The translations under genes were made by a program, and so were the position numbers. A DNA stretch of 64,000 bases from Jiella mangrovi (GTDB lineage: Bacteria; Pseudomonadota; Alphaproteobacteria; Rhizobiales; Rhizobiaceae), in the NCBI RefSeq assembly GCF_017815135.1, contig NZ_JAGJCF010000024.1, positions 1 through 64,000 on the forward strand, written 5' to 3'. Shown here piece by piece: positions 1 to 7,927 of this stretch. Every line of letters starts with the position of its first letter. The stretch's first letter is position 1. Below the pieces are notes generated by a model. That model made no database searches and was not told the origin of the DNA. It saw nothing but the letters and a program-made list of their open reading frames with translations.

Positions 1-77
1 AGATCGCCGAGCGCTATGCGGCTCGCTGCGACACGACGAAGATCCCCTGCGTGTCCGTCTGGACGCCGTCCTCCTGA
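1..77 (+). CDS. 3' end of an unidentified gene
   Basis: The frame that opens before base 1 stays open and ends in TGA at 75-77. It encodes 24 residues that finish in VSVWTPSS. The stop lies 41 bases before the cysH start on the same strand, so the two genes could be co-transcribed. In related genomes cysH follows a sulfite reductase gene and a DUF934 gene, but this tail is too short to assign to either. Confidence 0.4.
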   Translation, partial: IAERYAARCDTTKIPCVSVWTPSS

Positions 78-118
78 GCGATCGGGAGATCATTTTCGGG
101 GGGTGAGAGTGGTGATTG

Positions 119-862
119 ATGGTTCTGCCAGTCGAAACGACCTCCCGGATGGAACTGCAGCGCAGGGCGCAGGCTCTGTCGCTGCGCTTTGAGGGGGCCG
201 ATGCGTCGGTCGTTCTGAAGGCGGCGCTGACGGAGCTCTTCGTCGGCCGGATCGGCCTTGTGTCGTCCTTCGGGACGGAGGCCGCGATCCTGCTGCACAT
301 GGTCTCGCGGATCGATCCCTATGCTCCGGTGGTGTTTCTCGACACCTGGAAGCACTTTGCCGAGACGCTCGCCTATCGCGACCAGCTGATCGAGCGTTTC
401 GGCCTTTGCAACGTCCAGATCGTCACGCCGCGTCCGGCGCAGCTCGAGGCGGACGATCCCGATGGCGACTTGCACGCCCGCAATGCCGATCTCTGCTGCC
501 ATGTCCGCAAGACCCTGCCGATGCTGTCGGCGCTGAGGCCGTTCGACTGCTGGATCACCGGCCGCAAGCGGCATCAGGCGCGAACGCGGGCCGGCATGCA
601 GCTGTTCGAGGGCGAGGAGCGCCGGCTGAAGCTCAACCCGCTGATCGACTGGTCGGCCGACGACATCGCGGCCTATTTCCGTGAAAACGATCTGCCCGAA
701 CACCCGCTGAAATCGGCGGGCTACCTCTCCGTCGGCTGCCTGCCCTGTACGCGGGCGGTCAAACCCGGCGAGGACGCGCGCGCCGGACGCTGGGCCGGCA
801 CCGACAAGACCGAATGCGGCATCCATATCGTCGACGGGAAAATCGCCCGCGCGGTGGGGTGA
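119..862 (+). CDS. cysH: Phosphoadenylyl/adenylyl-sulfate reductase (CysH), 4Fe-4S type
   Basis: CysH reduces activated sulfate (APS or PAPS) to sulfite with thioredoxin as donor, a cytoplasmic step of assimilatory sulfate reduction. The 247-residue protein has the PP-loop SSFGTEAA at about 49-56. The cysteine pair CC at 126-127 together with C207 and C210 (GCLPC) are the ligands of a [4Fe-4S] cluster, and ECGIH at 232-236 carries the catalytic cysteine near the C terminus. The cluster motif is typical of the bacterial APS-preferring branch, so APS is the likelier substrate (inference). I start at the ATG at 119, preceded by a purine-rich GGGGGGTGAG; a TTG one codon upstream is the alternative. 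Length is normal for the family. Confidence 0.93.
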   Translation: MVLPVETTSRMELQRRAQALSLRFEGADASVVLKAALTELFVGRIGLVSSFGTEAAILLHMVSRIDPYAPVVFLDTWKHFAETLAYRDQLIERFGLCNVQIVTPRPAQLEADDPDGDLHARNADLCCHVRKTLPMLSALRPFDCWITGRKRHQARTRAGMQLFEGEERRLKLNPLIDWSADDIAAYFRENDLPEHPLKSAGYLSVGCLPCTRAVKPGEDARAGRWAGTDKTECGIHIVDGKIARAVG

Positions 863-919
863 TCGGAGCGCGGTCCGCTCTGACGATCAGTGACAGACAA
901 CGGGTCGCGGGGCTGCGCC

Positions 920-1023
920 TGGAGCATTTCCCGTGCAAGCCGGTTCGGCTTTCACAGGCGGACAATGAGGCTTGGCAAAGCAATAGAGCGTTTTGGCCGA
1001 CTCTTGTTCGCCGGAAACGCTCT
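920..1023. repeat. Intergenic repeat with two nested hairpins
   Basis: Two inverted repeats lie between the convergent cysH and MerR genes. AAGCCG-GTT-CGGCTT (937-951) is a perfect 6-bp stem with a 3-base loop. AGAGCGTTT at 985-993 pairs perfectly with AAACGCTCT at 1015-1023. The outer end GGAGCATTTCC at 921 also resembles the inverse of the right end. From memory, similar sequences are dispersed in many Rhizobiales genomes. The position between two 3' ends would also suit a bidirectional stop for transcription. Confidence 0.6.
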
Positions 1024-1026
1024 GGC

Positions 1027-1434
1027 TCAGTTCCCGCCATGCAGGTCCCTGGTGTCCTCGTCTGACAATTCCCCGTTCACCTCGGCCAGCGTCTCGTCCA
1101 TCAAACGAAGCATCTTTTCGAGGGCGCGGCATTGCTCGCTGAGAACCTCACGTTGCTCGCGCAGGCGCGTTTCCAGTCCCTTCATGTTCTCGCGTCGACC
1201 GAGCGGTGCCTCGTAGAGATCGACGATCTGCTTGACCTCGGAGAGGGGAAAGCCGAGCGTCTTGAACCTTGTGATGAGTTCCAGCCGCTTCTTGTCGGCG
1301 GTGGAGTAGACCCGCATCTCACCGCGACGGCCGGGCCGAACGAGGCCCCGTTCTTCGTAGAAGCGCAGCGTGCGAAGGGTGAGCCCGAACTCCTGCTCCA
1401 GGTCCTTGATGGAGAACGTCTCTTCGTCTGGCAT
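1027..1434 (-). CDS. MerR-family transcriptional regulator
   Basis: A 135-residue DNA-binding regulator. Residues about 7-40 form the MerR winged helix-turn-helix, including the stretch TLRTLRFYEERGLV followed by an RR wing. Residues about 80-120 are rich in E, R, L and K and fit the dimerising coiled coil. There is no cysteine, so it is not a metal-binding MerR or a SoxR. It most resembles the small MerR proteins that control organic-acid or stress genes in alphaproteobacteria, but no adjacent gene is an obvious target and the effector is unknown. The start is ATG, with about 195 gene-free bases upstream that probably hold its own promoter. Confidence 0.85.
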   Translation of the reverse strand: MPDEETFSIKDLEQEFGLTLRTLRFYEERGLVRPGRRGEMRVYSTADKKRLELITRFKTLGFPLSEVKQIVDLYEAPLGRRENMKGLETRLREQREVLSEQCRALEKMLRLMDETLAEVNGELSDEDTRDLHGGN

Positions 1435-1629
1435 CTACTACTCACCTGCTGCCGGCCAGCCATGGGGTCCGGCGAACGGTCCTTATGACGCGCGTGCCGC
1501 GGATTCTATTCAAGTTCGCTCGCCATCGAAACTTTGCCGCTTCGATGTCGTTGCAAATCCACGATTTTTTTCAGTCAACGGGCATGAGGGAAACGGGAAT
1601 AACGAACGGGAGCTTTCAGACGCGGTCCG

Positions 1630-1971
1630 TCAATGGATGACGGACGAAACCACCTTCTCCGGCGGCTCGCCTTCGGATCGCCAGGCGAGGCGGAAGAACG
1701 GGATCACGAAGCCCTGCCATTCGCGATCGTGGAACGTCACCGCCAACTCGCCCTTGTGATCGTGCATGGCGACGACAATGCGTTGCGGCAGGCGGCGGCC
1801 TTCGACCATCAGGAACAGGTTTTGCGCCATGGCATAGACCCGGCGAAGCCGCTCGATCCGGTCGGGTTCGTCTTCCTGTCGATGGGCTTCCATGACGGGA
1901 AGATATTCAGCCGCCAGCTGGCGCTCCTGTATGCCGTCGCCTTCACCCAGATGCCACTCTTCCAATTTCAT
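1630..1971 (-). CDS. Hypothetical protein, 113 residues
   Basis: I do not recognise this protein. It starts at an ATG at 1969-1971, preceded on its strand by GGAAAGCAG at a suitable distance. It is soluble, with no signal peptide or membrane segment: an acidic N-terminal half (GEGDG, RQEDEPDRIERL) and a C-terminal half with aromatic and hydrophobic strands (GELAVTFHDREWQGFVIPFF). The frame continues open far upstream only as an antisense shadow of the nucleoside hydrolase gene, so the short form is preferred. A competing plus-strand frame covers the same bases but looks less protein-like. Confidence 0.5.
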   Translation of the reverse strand: MKLEEWHLGEGDGIQERQLAAEYLPVMEAHRQEDEPDRIERLRRVYAMAQNLFLMVEGRRLPQRIVVAMHDHKGELAVTFHDREWQGFVIPFFRLAWRSEGEPPEKVVSSVIH

Positions 1972-2193
1972 ATGCTGCTTTCCAGATGACGTGCCGCCAT
2001 TGCAGTATAGACCTTCACAGCCGATCTTGAACCGCTCGCGGGCCTCAGCGCGCCTCCATGCACAGCACGATTGCCCGCGCGCATCGAGGAATGTCGCTTC
2101 GGCGCTATCTGGCCGCGCCAAAACTTGGCATAGGCGTAGCCGGAGAACGGAACATGCCGTCTCCACTTTGGCACAGCGAGGGAGCCCGACGTC

Positions 2194-3135
2194 ATGGAAA
2201 AGCGCGCCGTTATTTTCGATACCGACCCCGGCCAGGACGATGCCGTTGCGATCCTGACGGCGCTTGCCTCGCCGGAACTCGACGTTCTGGGCATCTGTAC
2301 GGTCGCCGGCAATATCCCGCTGGATCTGACGACGAAAAACGCCCTGAAGCTCATCGAACTCGCCGGCCGCACCGACGTGCCCGTCCATGCCGGCTGCGAC
2401 CGGCCGCTCGGCCGCGCTCTCGTGACCGCCGAGCATGTCCACGGTGAAACCGGGCTCGACGGCCCGGACCTGCCTGAACCGGCGACCGGGCCGGGCGCTG
2501 GCCATGCCACCGACTTCCTGATCGAGACGGTACGGGCGCGCGAGCCGGGCACCGTGACGCTGATGGCGCTCGGCCCGCTGACCAACGTCGCGCTGGCCTT
2601 CGCCAAGGCGCCGGACATCGTTTCGCGGCTCGCCGGCCTCGTCCTGATGGGCGGCGGCTGTTTCGAGGGCGGCAACATCACGCCGGCGGCCGAATTCAAC
2701 ATCTATGTCGATCCCGAAGCCGCCGCGATGGTGTTCCGCTCCGGCGTTGCGATCACCGTCCTGCCGCTCGACGTCACCCATCAGATGCGCTCGACGAAGC
2801 AAAGGATCGATGCGTTCCGGGCGCTCGGCAACAAGGCCGGCGAAGCGGTTGCGGCGATGCTGTCCTTTTCCGAGCGCTTCGACGTGGAAAAATACCAGTC
2901 GGAGGGCGCGCCGCTGCACGATCCCTGCGTGACCGCCTTCGTGCTCGATCCGTCGATCTTTGAGGGTCGGCAGATCAATGTCGAGATCGAGACCGGCAGC
3001 GCGCTCGCCCGCGGCATGACGGTGGCCGACTACTGGGGCGTCACCGACCGGCCAAAGAACGCCTTCTGGGTGCGGTCCGGGGATTCGGACCGGTTCTATC
3101 AGCTTTTGACGGAACGGATCGGCCGGCTGCCTTAA
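2194..3135 (+). CDS. Nucleoside hydrolase (inosine-uridine type)
   Basis: This family cleaves the N-glycosidic bond of ribonucleosides to a free base and ribose. The family signature DTDPGQDDA at residues 9-17 supplies the aspartates that bind calcium and the ribose hydroxyls, and the C-terminal HDPCVTAFVLDP contributes the later conserved aspartate. The 313-residue length is normal for a cytoplasmic hydrolase; there is no signal peptide. It runs convergently toward the nucleoside transport and salvage operon, which fits a role in using imported nucleosides. Base preference cannot be read from sequence. Confidence 0.93.
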   Translation: MEKRAVIFDTDPGQDDAVAILTALASPELDVLGICTVAGNIPLDLTTKNALKLIELAGRTDVPVHAGCDRPLGRALVTAEHVHGETGLDGPDLPEPATGPGAGHATDFLIETVRAREPGTVTLMALGPLTNVALAFAKAPDIVSRLAGLVLMGGGCFEGGNITPAAEFNIYVDPEAAAMVFRSGVAITVLPLDVTHQMRSTKQRIDAFRALGNKAGEAVAAMLSFSERFDVEKYQSEGAPLHDPCVTAFVLDPSIFEGRQINVEIETGSALARGMTVADYWGVTDRPKNAFWVRSGDSDRFYQLLTERIGRLP

Positions 3136-3157
3136 AGGCCGGGGACAGGCGAAGCAG

Positions 3158-3319
3158 CCCCTCATCCTGAGGTGCTCGCAAAGCGAGCCTCGAAGGGCGA
3201 GGGGCTGGCCTTTCAGATGCTGGTGCTTCCCGGTGCATGCAACTGCGAGACCCGAGCGCGCACCCTCGCCCTTCGAGGCTCACCCGATTGAAAATCGGCC
3301 TCGCACCTCAGGATGAGGG
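3158..3319. repeat. 162-bp inverted-repeat element
   Basis: The element lies between the convergent nucleoside hydrolase and deoA genes. CCTCATCCTGAGGTGC near 3159 is exactly inverted as GCACCTCAGGATGAGG at 3303-3318. Inside these, GAGCCTCGAAGGGCGAGGG (ending near 3203) is exactly inverted as CCCTCGCCCTTCGAGGCTC at 3263-3281. Each arm also contains its own small palindrome (CTCATCCTGAG). It has no coding potential. Confidence 0.8.
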
Positions 3320-3352
3320 TGCGTTAGGCGTCGCATGGGCGCCGGCCTGGCT

Positions 3353-4663
3353 TTAACCGATCCGCCCGATCACCGGCTCGCCTGCATCCACAGCAGTCTC
3401 ACCAAGCCGATAGGCGGCCCGCAGCCTCGTGGCGGCGCGCTGAAAGCCGGTTTCGTCCCTCGCATGGATCATCGCCAGAGGCTCGTCCTCGGCAATTGTC
3501 TGGCCGATCGCGGCGAGTTTGGTCAGGCCGACCGCATGGTCGATCGCGTCCTGCGGCAGGCGTCGCCCGCCGCCGAGTTCGACGACGGCAAGGCCGAGCG
3601 CCTTGGCATCGACGGCCGAGACGACGCCGGACGCCCCTGCGGTGACGGGGCGTATCAGCGGCGCGTGGGGGAGATGGGCATCGAGGCGCTCGATCAGCTC
3701 TGCCGGTCCGCCGAGGGCCGCGACCATCTGGCCGAAGCGCTCGGCGGCCGCGCCCGTGTCGAGCGCCCGGCGGGCCATCGCCTTGCCGGCAACGCCATCC
3801 TCGGCGAGCCCCGACAGGGCCAGCATTTCGGCCGCAAGCATGAGGGTCACCGTCTCCAGCCGGGCGTCTCGATGGGTGCCCGTCAGAAAATCGACGGCGT
3901 TCCTGACCTCGACGGCATTGCCGGCGGACGACGCCAGCGCCTGATCCATGCGGGTGATCAGCGCCGAGGTCTTGAGCCCCGCACCGTTCGCCACCGCGAC
4001 GAGAGTTTCGGCGAGGTCCCGCGCCGCGCTTTCCTCGGCCATGAAGGCGCCGGAGCCGGTCTTGACGTCGAGGGTGAGAGCCGAGAGCCCTTCGGCGAGC
4101 TTCTTCGACAGGATCGAGGCGACGATCAGCGGCACGGACTCCACCGTCGCGGTCACGTCGCGGACACGGTAGAACTTGCCGTCGGCCGGGGCGAGCCTTG
4201 CGGTCTGCCCGACGATGGCGCAGCCGACGTCCGCAACCGTGCGGCGGAAGGTGCCGGGATCGGGAATGATCGAATAACCGGGGATCGATTCCAGCTTGTC
4301 CAGCGTCCCACCGGTATGGCCGAGGCCGCGGCCGGAGATCATCGGCACCGCCGCGCCGCAGGCGGCCAGGATCGGCGCCAGCATCAGTGAGACGTTATCG
4401 CCGATGCCGCCGGTCGAATGCTTGTCGATAACGGGCCGGTCGAGGCCGGGCCAGGCCATCACCTCGCCGGAATCGCGCATCGCCTCGGTCAGCGCGACGG
4501 TCTCGGCATTGTCGAGGCCGCGAAAGATCACAGCCATGGCGAAAGCGGCGATCTGGGCATCGCCGACGGTGTCGTCGGCAAAGCCGGCGACGAAGGTCTT
4601 GATCTCGTCGGGCGTGAGGGATCGGCCGTCGCGTTTTTTGGCGATGATTTCCTGGGGGAGCAT
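3353..4663 (-). CDS. deoA: Thymidine phosphorylase
   Basis: DeoA splits thymidine with phosphate to thymine and 2-deoxyribose-1-phosphate. KHSTGG at residues 81-86 is the phosphate-binding loop, and the family signature SGRGLGHTGGTLDKLES lies at 110-126. At 436 residues it has the usual family length. The start is the ATG at 4661-4663 (MLPQEIIAKKRDG). The frame runs 39 codons further upstream only because it reads through the palindromic repeat at 4713-4756, so that extension is rejected. It is the last gene of the minus-strand nucleoside operon. Its product can enter the pathway of the neighbouring deoC after mutation to deoxyribose-5-phosphate; no phosphopentomutase gene is present in the window. 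Confidence 0.94.
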   Translation of the reverse strand: MLPQEIIAKKRDGRSLTPDEIKTFVAGFADDTVGDAQIAAFAMAVIFRGLDNAETVALTEAMRDSGEVMAWPGLDRPVIDKHSTGGIGDNVSLMLAPILAACGAAVPMISGRGLGHTGGTLDKLESIPGYSIIPDPGTFRRTVADVGCAIVGQTARLAPADGKFYRVRDVTATVESVPLIVASILSKKLAEGLSALTLDVKTGSGAFMAEESAARDLAETLVAVANGAGLKTSALITRMDQALASSAGNAVEVRNAVDFLTGTHRDARLETVTLMLAAEMLALSGLAEDGVAGKAMARRALDTGAAAERFGQMVAALGGPAELIERLDAHLPHAPLIRPVTAGASGVVSAVDAKALGLAVVELGGGRRLPQDAIDHAVGLTKLAAIGQTIAEDEPLAMIHARDETGFQRAATRLRAAYRLGETAVDAGEPVIGRIG

Positions 4664-4712
4664 CAGGGGCGCTCGCCTCTTTGCGGGAGGTTTGACAGGC
4701 CCGCGCCTGGAA

Positions 4713-4756
4713 CCCCCCTCTGGCTTGCCAGCCATCTCCCCCACAAGGGGGGAGAT
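4713..4756 (-). repeat. 44-bp two-hairpin palindromic element, copy A
   Basis: First member of an inverted pair in the deoC-deoA gap. Read on the minus strand it has a hairpin ATCTCCCCC-CTTGT-GGGGGAGAT, then a small hairpin GGCT-GGCA-AGCC, then AGAGGGGGG. Its partner, copy B, is 87 bases away in the opposite orientation. Confidence 0.9.
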
Positions 4757-4843
4757 CGGAAGCTTGTCTGTCGATGACATTTTCTGATGCGTTCATGCCA
4801 GCTTCGCCGTCGGCGGAAGAGTGGATAGGCTCGTGCGAGATCG

Positions 4844-4887
4844 ATCTCCCCCCTTGTGGGGGAGATGTCCGGCAGGACAGAGGGGGG
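4844..4887 (+). repeat. 44-bp two-hairpin palindromic element, copy B
   Basis: Inverse partner of copy A. The first hairpin is identical, but the small hairpin is GTCC-GGCA-GGAC: the stem differs from copy A while pairing is kept. It is preceded by GAGATCG, which extends the ATCTC arm into GAGATCGATCTC; the same extension is seen at copies C and F. Confidence 0.9.
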
Positions 4888-4942
4888 TAAGCGGCGCGCG
4901 CTGCCGTCGATGTTCAGTGGCACCAGCGTCGAGCCCATTCCC

Positions 4943-5704
4943 TCAGTACCCCGCCTTGCCGCCCGGCCGCTCCGACCCCTGCGCCACCGCGAGGAGATCG
5001 GCCAGCACGCCCGAAGCCCCGAGCCGGAACCGCTCCGGCGTCGGGTAGTCGATGCCGCAGATGGTCTCGGCGAGGCGCATGTAGCCGTCGGCGTCCTCGA
5101 AGGTCCTGATGCCGCCGGCGGGCTTGAAGCCGACCGTCGAGCCGGCCTTGGCGATCTCTTCGAGCAGGATGCGGGCGGAAGCGGGTGTCGCATTGACCTC
5201 CACCTTGCCGGTCGAGGTTTTCAGGAAATCCGCTCCGCCGGAAAGCGCCGCATTGCAGGCCACGCGGATGGTCGCCTCGTCGTAGAGCTTGCCGGTTTCG
5301 AGGATGGTCTTGAGTTTCGCATGGCCGCAATTGGCCCTGATGGTGCGCACGTGCGCCTCGACGAAGCCGGGATCCTCGGCCACCCGGTCATAGGCGATGA
5401 CGAGGTCGATCTCGTCGGCGCCGTCCTGGACAGCCTTTTGCGTCTCGAGCAGCGTCGCGTCGATATCGGAGCCGCCGAGGGGAAAGTTGACCACCGTCGC
5501 CACCTTGATGCGGGCGGAAAGCTCCCGCCGGGCGAAGCCGACGAAAGCCGGCCAGATGCAGATCGCCGCGACGGGACCTGAGGGAGTTTCGGCCTTTTCG
5601 ATCAGCGCGGCGACATCGGCTTCGCTGCAGTCGTCGTTGAGATTGGTCAGATCGAGACGGGCAATCAGCTCGCCGGCGCGCCGGACCTTGGTTCCGTCAT
5701 TCAT
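4943..5704 (-). CDS. deoC: Deoxyribose-phosphate aldolase
   Basis: DeoC cleaves 2-deoxyribose-5-phosphate to glyceraldehyde-3-phosphate and acetaldehyde. K162 in DFLKTSTGKV is the Schiff-base lysine, K194 in VGFKPAGGIR the second conserved lysine, and D100 in DEIDLV the third member of the catalytic set. The protein has 253 residues from the ATG at 5702-5704; a start six codons upstream is possible but less likely. It lies 20 bases after punA in the same operon and 279 bases before deoA, with a repeat pair in that gap. Together these genes drain deoxynucleosides into central metabolism. Confidence 0.95.
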   Translation of the reverse strand: MNDGTKVRRAGELIARLDLTNLNDDCSEADVAALIEKAETPSGPVAAICIWPAFVGFARRELSARIKVATVVNFPLGGSDIDATLLETQKAVQDGADEIDLVIAYDRVAEDPGFVEAHVRTIRANCGHAKLKTILETGKLYDEATIRVACNAALSGGADFLKTSTGKVEVNATPASARILLEEIAKAGSTVGFKPAGGIRTFEDADGYMRLAETICGIDYPTPERFRLGASGVLADLLAVAQGSERPGGKAGY

Positions 5705-5724
5705 GGATGCCTCCTCCCGCATCT

Positions 5725-6531
5725 TCAGTCATCGAACGCACCGTCCTTGAGCATGGTTTCGACGATGCGCGAGAGCCGCGCGCCGCCCTTCGGCGCCATC
5801 TCCTTGGTCTCGTCATGGGAGAGTTCGGCGCCGGTCATGCCCGCCCCGTAATTGGTGATCACCGAGGCGGCGACGACCTTCAGCCCGAAGAAACGGGCGA
5901 GGATGGCCTCCGGCACGGTCGACATGCCGACGGCATCGGCGCCGAGAATGCGGGCCATGCGGATTTCCGCCGGCGTTTCGAAGGAGGGGCCGGAAAACCA
6001 CATATAGACGCCGCCGAAGACGGTCTCGCCGAGCGTCGTCGCCGCGGCCGCCATGCCGGCGCGCAGGCCCGCGTCATAGGCCGTGGTCATGCCGACGAAA
6101 CGGGCGTCGGAGGGCTCGCCGATCAAAGGGTTCATGCCGGAAAAGGCGATGTGATCCTCGATCATCATGACGGCGCCCGGGGGGATATCCTCGCGCACGG
6201 AGCCGGCGGAATTGGTGAGGAGCAATTTGCCGATGCCGAGTTCGGCGATCGCCTCGATCACCGGGCGCATGGCCGCCGCCTCGCCGGTTTCGTAATAATG
6301 CACCCGGCCGGAGACGATCAGAACGAGGCGACCGCCAAGCGTTCCGATCACCACCTCGCCGGCATGGCCCGAGACGGAACTGACCGGAAATCCGGGAATG
6401 TCGGCGAAGGGGATGCGGCCTGCGACCTCGACCTTCGCCGTGAGATCGCCGAGGCCGGAGCCGAGCACCATCGCGGCGACCGGTGTCTTGCCGCCCAGCC
6501 TCGCTTTCAGAGCGTCCCTCGCCGCGCTCAC
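5725..6531 (-). CDS. punA: Purine-nucleoside phosphorylase, trimeric type
   Basis: This enzyme phosphorolyses purine (deoxy)nucleosides to the free base and (deoxy)ribose-1-phosphate. GSGLGDL at residues 24-30 is the phosphate-binding loop, followed by SGRVHYYE, TNSAGS, and MWFSGPSFETPAEIR, all landmarks of the inosine/guanosine PNP family (268 residues). The asparagine in VITNYGAGM matches the purine-binding residue of the family. The start is a GTG that overlaps the cdd stop (GTGA), so translation is probably coupled. The gene is often named deoD or punA; the fold class supports punA. Confidence 0.93.
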   Translation of the reverse strand: MSAARDALKARLGGKTPVAAMVLGSGLGDLTAKVEVAGRIPFADIPGFPVSSVSGHAGEVVIGTLGGRLVLIVSGRVHYYETGEAAAMRPVIEAIAELGIGKLLLTNSAGSVREDIPPGAVMMIEDHIAFSGMNPLIGEPSDARFVGMTTAYDAGLRAGMAAAATTLGETVFGGVYMWFSGPSFETPAEIRMARILGADAVGMSTVPEAILARFFGLKVVAASVITNYGAGMTGAELSHDETKEMAPKGGARLSRIVETMLKDGAFDD

Positions 6532-6956
6532 GCCGAAGCCTCGTTCTCGGCCCCGTCCAGCGAGGCGGTGTCGAAGGAATGGGGGAGCAGCTCGCCCATG
6601 GTGACGGTCTCCACGACGCCGGTCGCCGCGTCGCAGAGATGCACTCTAGTGTCCGGGCCGGAGAATTCGGCGAGCCTTTGGCGGCAGCCGCCGCAGGGCG
6701 AACAGGCGACGAGCTTTTCGGCGACCACCGCGATCTCGACGATCCTCCGGCTGCCACCGGCCATGACCATATGGGCGATGGCGCTGGTCTCGGCGCACCA
6801 GCCTTCGGGAAAGCTCACCACCTCGATGTTGCAGCCGGAATGGACGCTGCCGTCGTCAGCGAGGATCGCGGCGCCGACGGGAAAGCGCGAATAGGGCGCA
6901 TGGCACTTGGCCATGGCCGATTTCGCGGTCTTGAAGAGATCGTCGATCGTGGTCAT
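6528..6956 (-). CDS. cdd: Cytidine deaminase
   Basis: Deaminates cytidine and deoxycytidine to uridine and deoxyuridine. The zinc-site motifs are CAE at residues 54-56, in which E56 is the proton shuttle, and PCGGC with C88 and C91. At 142 residues it is of the short homotetrameric type. Its ATG overlaps the stop of the upstream permease gene (TGATG), and its own stop overlaps the punA start, so it is embedded in a tightly packed operon. Confidence 0.95.
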   Translation of the reverse strand: MTTIDDLFKTAKSAMAKCHAPYSRFPVGAAILADDGSVHSGCNIEVVSFPEGWCAETSAIAHMVMAGGSRRIVEIAVVAEKLVACSPCGGCRQRLAEFSGPDTRVHLCDAATGVVETVTMGELLPHSFDTASLDGAENEASA

Positions 6957-7927
6957 CACCGCTCTTTCACATAAGGTACGCCGCCGGCCTTGGGCGGGGT
7001 CGCCTTGCCGACGAAGCCGGCGAGGAGAATGACCGTCAGGATATAGGGCAGGGCCGAGACGAACTGCACCGAAATCTGGCCGATGACCGGCAGCTCGACG
7101 CCGCCGACGCGGATCGAGATCGCGTCGAGAAAGCCGAAGAGGAGGCAGGCGAACATCACCGGCACCGGCTTCCAGTTGGCGAAGATCAGCGCGGCGAGCG
7201 CGATGTAGCCCTTGCCGGCGGTCATGTCGCGGGTGAAGCCGGCGGCCTGGGCGGTGGCAAGATAGGCCCCGGCAAAGCCGCAGAGGACGCCACAGATGAT
7301 CACCGCCCGGTAGCGCAGCCAGGTGACGGAAATGCCGGCGGTATCGACCGCCGCCGGGTTTTCGCCGACGGCCCGCAGCCTCAGGCCGAAGCGGGTGCGA
7401 AAGAGGATCCACCAGGTCAGCGGCACCATCAGAAACGCGACATAGACGAGCGGCGTCTGGCCCGAGAGGATGCCGGAATAGATCGGCCCCAACACCGGCA
7501 CGTCGCGAACGGCTTCGGCGCCGGGCAGGTCGACGGCGGTGAAGCGCCCTCCGCCGAAGAGGCTCGGCGTTCGCCCGCCCTGGCCGAACCAGCTCTGGCC
7601 GAGGATGATGGTGAGGCCCGCGGCGATGAAGTTGATAGCGACGCCCGAGACGATCTGGTTGCCGCGATAGGTGATCGAGGCGACGCCGTGGATCAGCGAG
7701 AAGCCGACCGAGGCGAGAATGCCGACGCAAAGGCCGAGCATCACCGAACCCCAGACGGCGGCGGCCGAGGCCGAGGCGAAGGCGGCGATCAGCATCTTGC
7801 CCTCGAGCGAGATGTCGAAGATGCCCGAGCGCTCCGAATAAAGCCCCGCGAGCGCCGCGAAGAGCAGCGGCGTCGACAGGCGGATGGTCGAATCGATCAG
7901 GTCGAGGAGCGAGGAAAGATCCATCAT
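6956..7927 (-). CDS. Nucleoside ABC transporter permease, second subunit
   Basis: An inner-membrane permease of the BMP/branched-chain type (PF02653-like), about 320 residues with eight or more hydrophobic segments. Markers include LYSERSGIFDISLEGKM near the N terminus and TAGKGYIALAALIFANW in the second half, both typical of the nucleoside/guanosine importer subunit. Two in-frame ATGs stand side by side at 7927 and 7924; GGGGAGG just upstream serves either. The start overlaps the stop of the companion permease, and the stop overlaps cdd. Confidence 0.92.
   Translation of the reverse strand: MMDLSSLLDLIDSTIRLSTPLLFAALAGLYSERSGIFDISLEGKMLIAAFASASAAAVWGSVMLGLCVGILASVGFSLIHGVASITYRGNQIVSGVAINFIAAGLTIILGQSWFGQGGRTPSLFGGGRFTAVDLPGAEAVRDVPVLGPIYSGILSGQTPLVYVAFLMVPLTWWILFRTRFGLRLRAVGENPAAVDTAGISVTWLRYRAVIICGVLCGFAGAYLATAQAAGFTRDMTAGKGYIALAALIFANWKPVPVMFACLLFGFLDAISIRVGGVELPVIGQISVQFVSALPYILTVILLAGFVGKATPPKAGGVPYVKER

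Noticed and set aside
1630-3165. A 511-codon minus-strand frame across the nucleoside hydrolase gene
   Set aside because: Only its last 113 codons look like a protein; the rest is antisense to a well-supported hydrolase gene.
4664-4780. N-terminal extension of thymidine phosphorylase
   Set aside because: The extra 39 codons translate the palindromic repeat (the PLVGEMAGKPEGG peptide) and precede the normal family start. The same peptide appears wherever the repeat is read, as also before nasA.
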